Assembly (NCBI RefSeq): GCF_000471905.2
Contig: NW_006499563.1
Span: 2,371,286-2,435,285 of the forward strand
Direction: 5' to 3'
Origin: Amborella trichopoda
Taxonomy: Eukaryota > Streptophyta > Magnoliopsida > Amborellales > Amborellaceae
DNA length: 64,000 nucleotides
Shown: positions 63,443-64,000 of the stretch, one piece after another
Layout of the letters: the number at the start of each line of letters is the position of its first letter
Position numbering within the stretch: the stretch's first letter is position 1
Position numbers and translations under genes: made by a program
The notes under the pieces: generated by a model
Seen by the model: the letters and a program-made list of their open reading frames with translations, nothing else
Told to the model about the DNA's origin: nothing
The model's database searches: none

Positions 63443-64000
63443 ACTTCCCTCGTTGAATGATGCTCTTCGAGAGGAGCGAGAAGTGTCGCAATCAAAACAA
63501 AATTTGATGTCGAAGTTCATTTTTCAAATCCTTACTAAGATATTTTGTAACAACCCAGACCTTCCCAGCAAGAAGATGAGAAACGTGCGCAGTGGTGGAA
63601 GTGCACGTGACAGTGAAGGAGAAGAAGAAGAGAGATGCGCACAGTAGTCGAAGTGCGCACGGCTGTGAAGGAGAAGAAGAAGAGAGACACGCGTGCAGTG
63701 GAACTGTGCACGGTAGTGAAGGACAAGAAAAAGAGAAACACGCGCCGTAAGTGAAGTGCACGTGGTAGTGAAGGAGAAGAAGAAGAGAGACACGCCCAAC
63801 AGTGGAAGTGTGCACGGCAGTGAAGGAGAAGAAGAAGAGAGACGCTTGCGGTAGTGAAGGAGAAGAAGAAGAGAAACACGCGCGGCAGTGAAAGTGGGCG
63901 TGTCAGTGAAGGATAAGAAGAAGATAAACGTGAGCGGCAGTGGAAGTGTGTGCGACAATAAAGGAGGAGAAGAAGAGAGACATGCGCGGAAGTGGAAATA
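63443..64000 (-). repeat. 3' end of another element with 52-bp repeats, cut by window edge
   Basis: From 63575 to the end there are units of about 52 bp: CAGTGAAGGAGAAGAAGAAG, AGAGACACGCGCGGCAGTGG, AAGTGCACG (starts near 63612, 63664, 63715, 63767, 63819, one short unit, 63905). It lies where a 3' non-coding region would be for a minus-strand element coming from the right, before the polypurine-like CAACGAGGGAAGT. The unit resembles the CGGCGGTGAAG repeats of H (47260-47570). Confidence 0.75.

Noticed and set aside
1..64000. Host protein-coding gene, tRNA or rRNA
   Set aside because: I looked for conserved protein blocks outside the element families and for tRNA-like A/B boxes in cloverleaf spacing by eye and found none. 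A tRNAscan or homology search would be needed to exclude small genes.

Overview
This window looks like heterochromatic plant DNA made almost entirely of decayed, nested LTR retrotransposons. I see no convincing host gene, tRNA or rRNA. The coding remains belong to the Ty3/Gypsy superfamily, Tat lineage (Ogre/Retand-like). The grounds are: a gypsy RNase H followed by a second, archaeal-type RNase H; gag zinc knuckles of the CX2HX4HX4C form; an aspartic protease, RT and DDE integrase; LTRs of 2.6-4.2 kb beginning TGTT; a primer-binding site TGGCGACTCCACTG (tRNA-Arg type in this lineage, from memory); an additional ORF upstream of gag; and an antisense ORF with a plant mobile domain (PMD) downstream of integrase. 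A seed plant, probably an angiosperm, is the likely host. The species cannot be told from the sequence.

Layout. 1-9721 holds element E1 (minus): LTR-A at 6324-9721, PBS, ORF1, gag, and an internal deletion that joins the start of RT to the end of integrase. 9722-26840 holds element B (plus): probable 5' LTR and leader repeats, gag, protease, RT, two RNases H and integrase, the last split by an inserted LTR (17509-20113). A minus-strand PMD gene with an intron, several repeat arrays and the start of a 3' LTR at 25875 follow. 26840-28900 is a gag-only fragment (I, minus), interrupted at 28901 by element D (plus: LTR 28901-31520, PBS, ORF1, gag to about 34770). 34770-40489 is element F (minus): truncated 3' LTR, antisense ORF tail, repeat array, integrase, RNases H, RT and linker. 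40490-52378 is element H (minus): 4.2-kb 3' LTR, about 4.7 kb of repeat-rich non-coding 3' region, gag, ORF1, PBS and a 5' LTR stub, with no pol. 52379-63442 is element G (minus): RT, a linker with 18-residue repeats, protease, an acidic repeat region, gag, ORF1 and LTR. 63443-64000 is the repeat-rich 3' end of a further element that runs off the window.

How the parts fit. The intact order was LTR - PBS - ORF1 - gag - protease - RT - RNase H - archaeal RNase H - integrase - repeat-rich 3' region with an antisense PMD ORF - LTR. No copy is functional: each has stops, frameshifts or deletions, and two of the three readable RT active sites have lost a catalytic aspartate. The most interesting material is non-coding. 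It includes arrays of short hairpins (about 16 copies of GGCGACAC-loop-GTGTCGCC around and inside the PMD gene; about 35-bp GGTC-loop-GACC units after the coding region of several elements), a gag-only subfamily with a shared gag-to-repeat junction, and a conserved candidate intron inside the LTRs.
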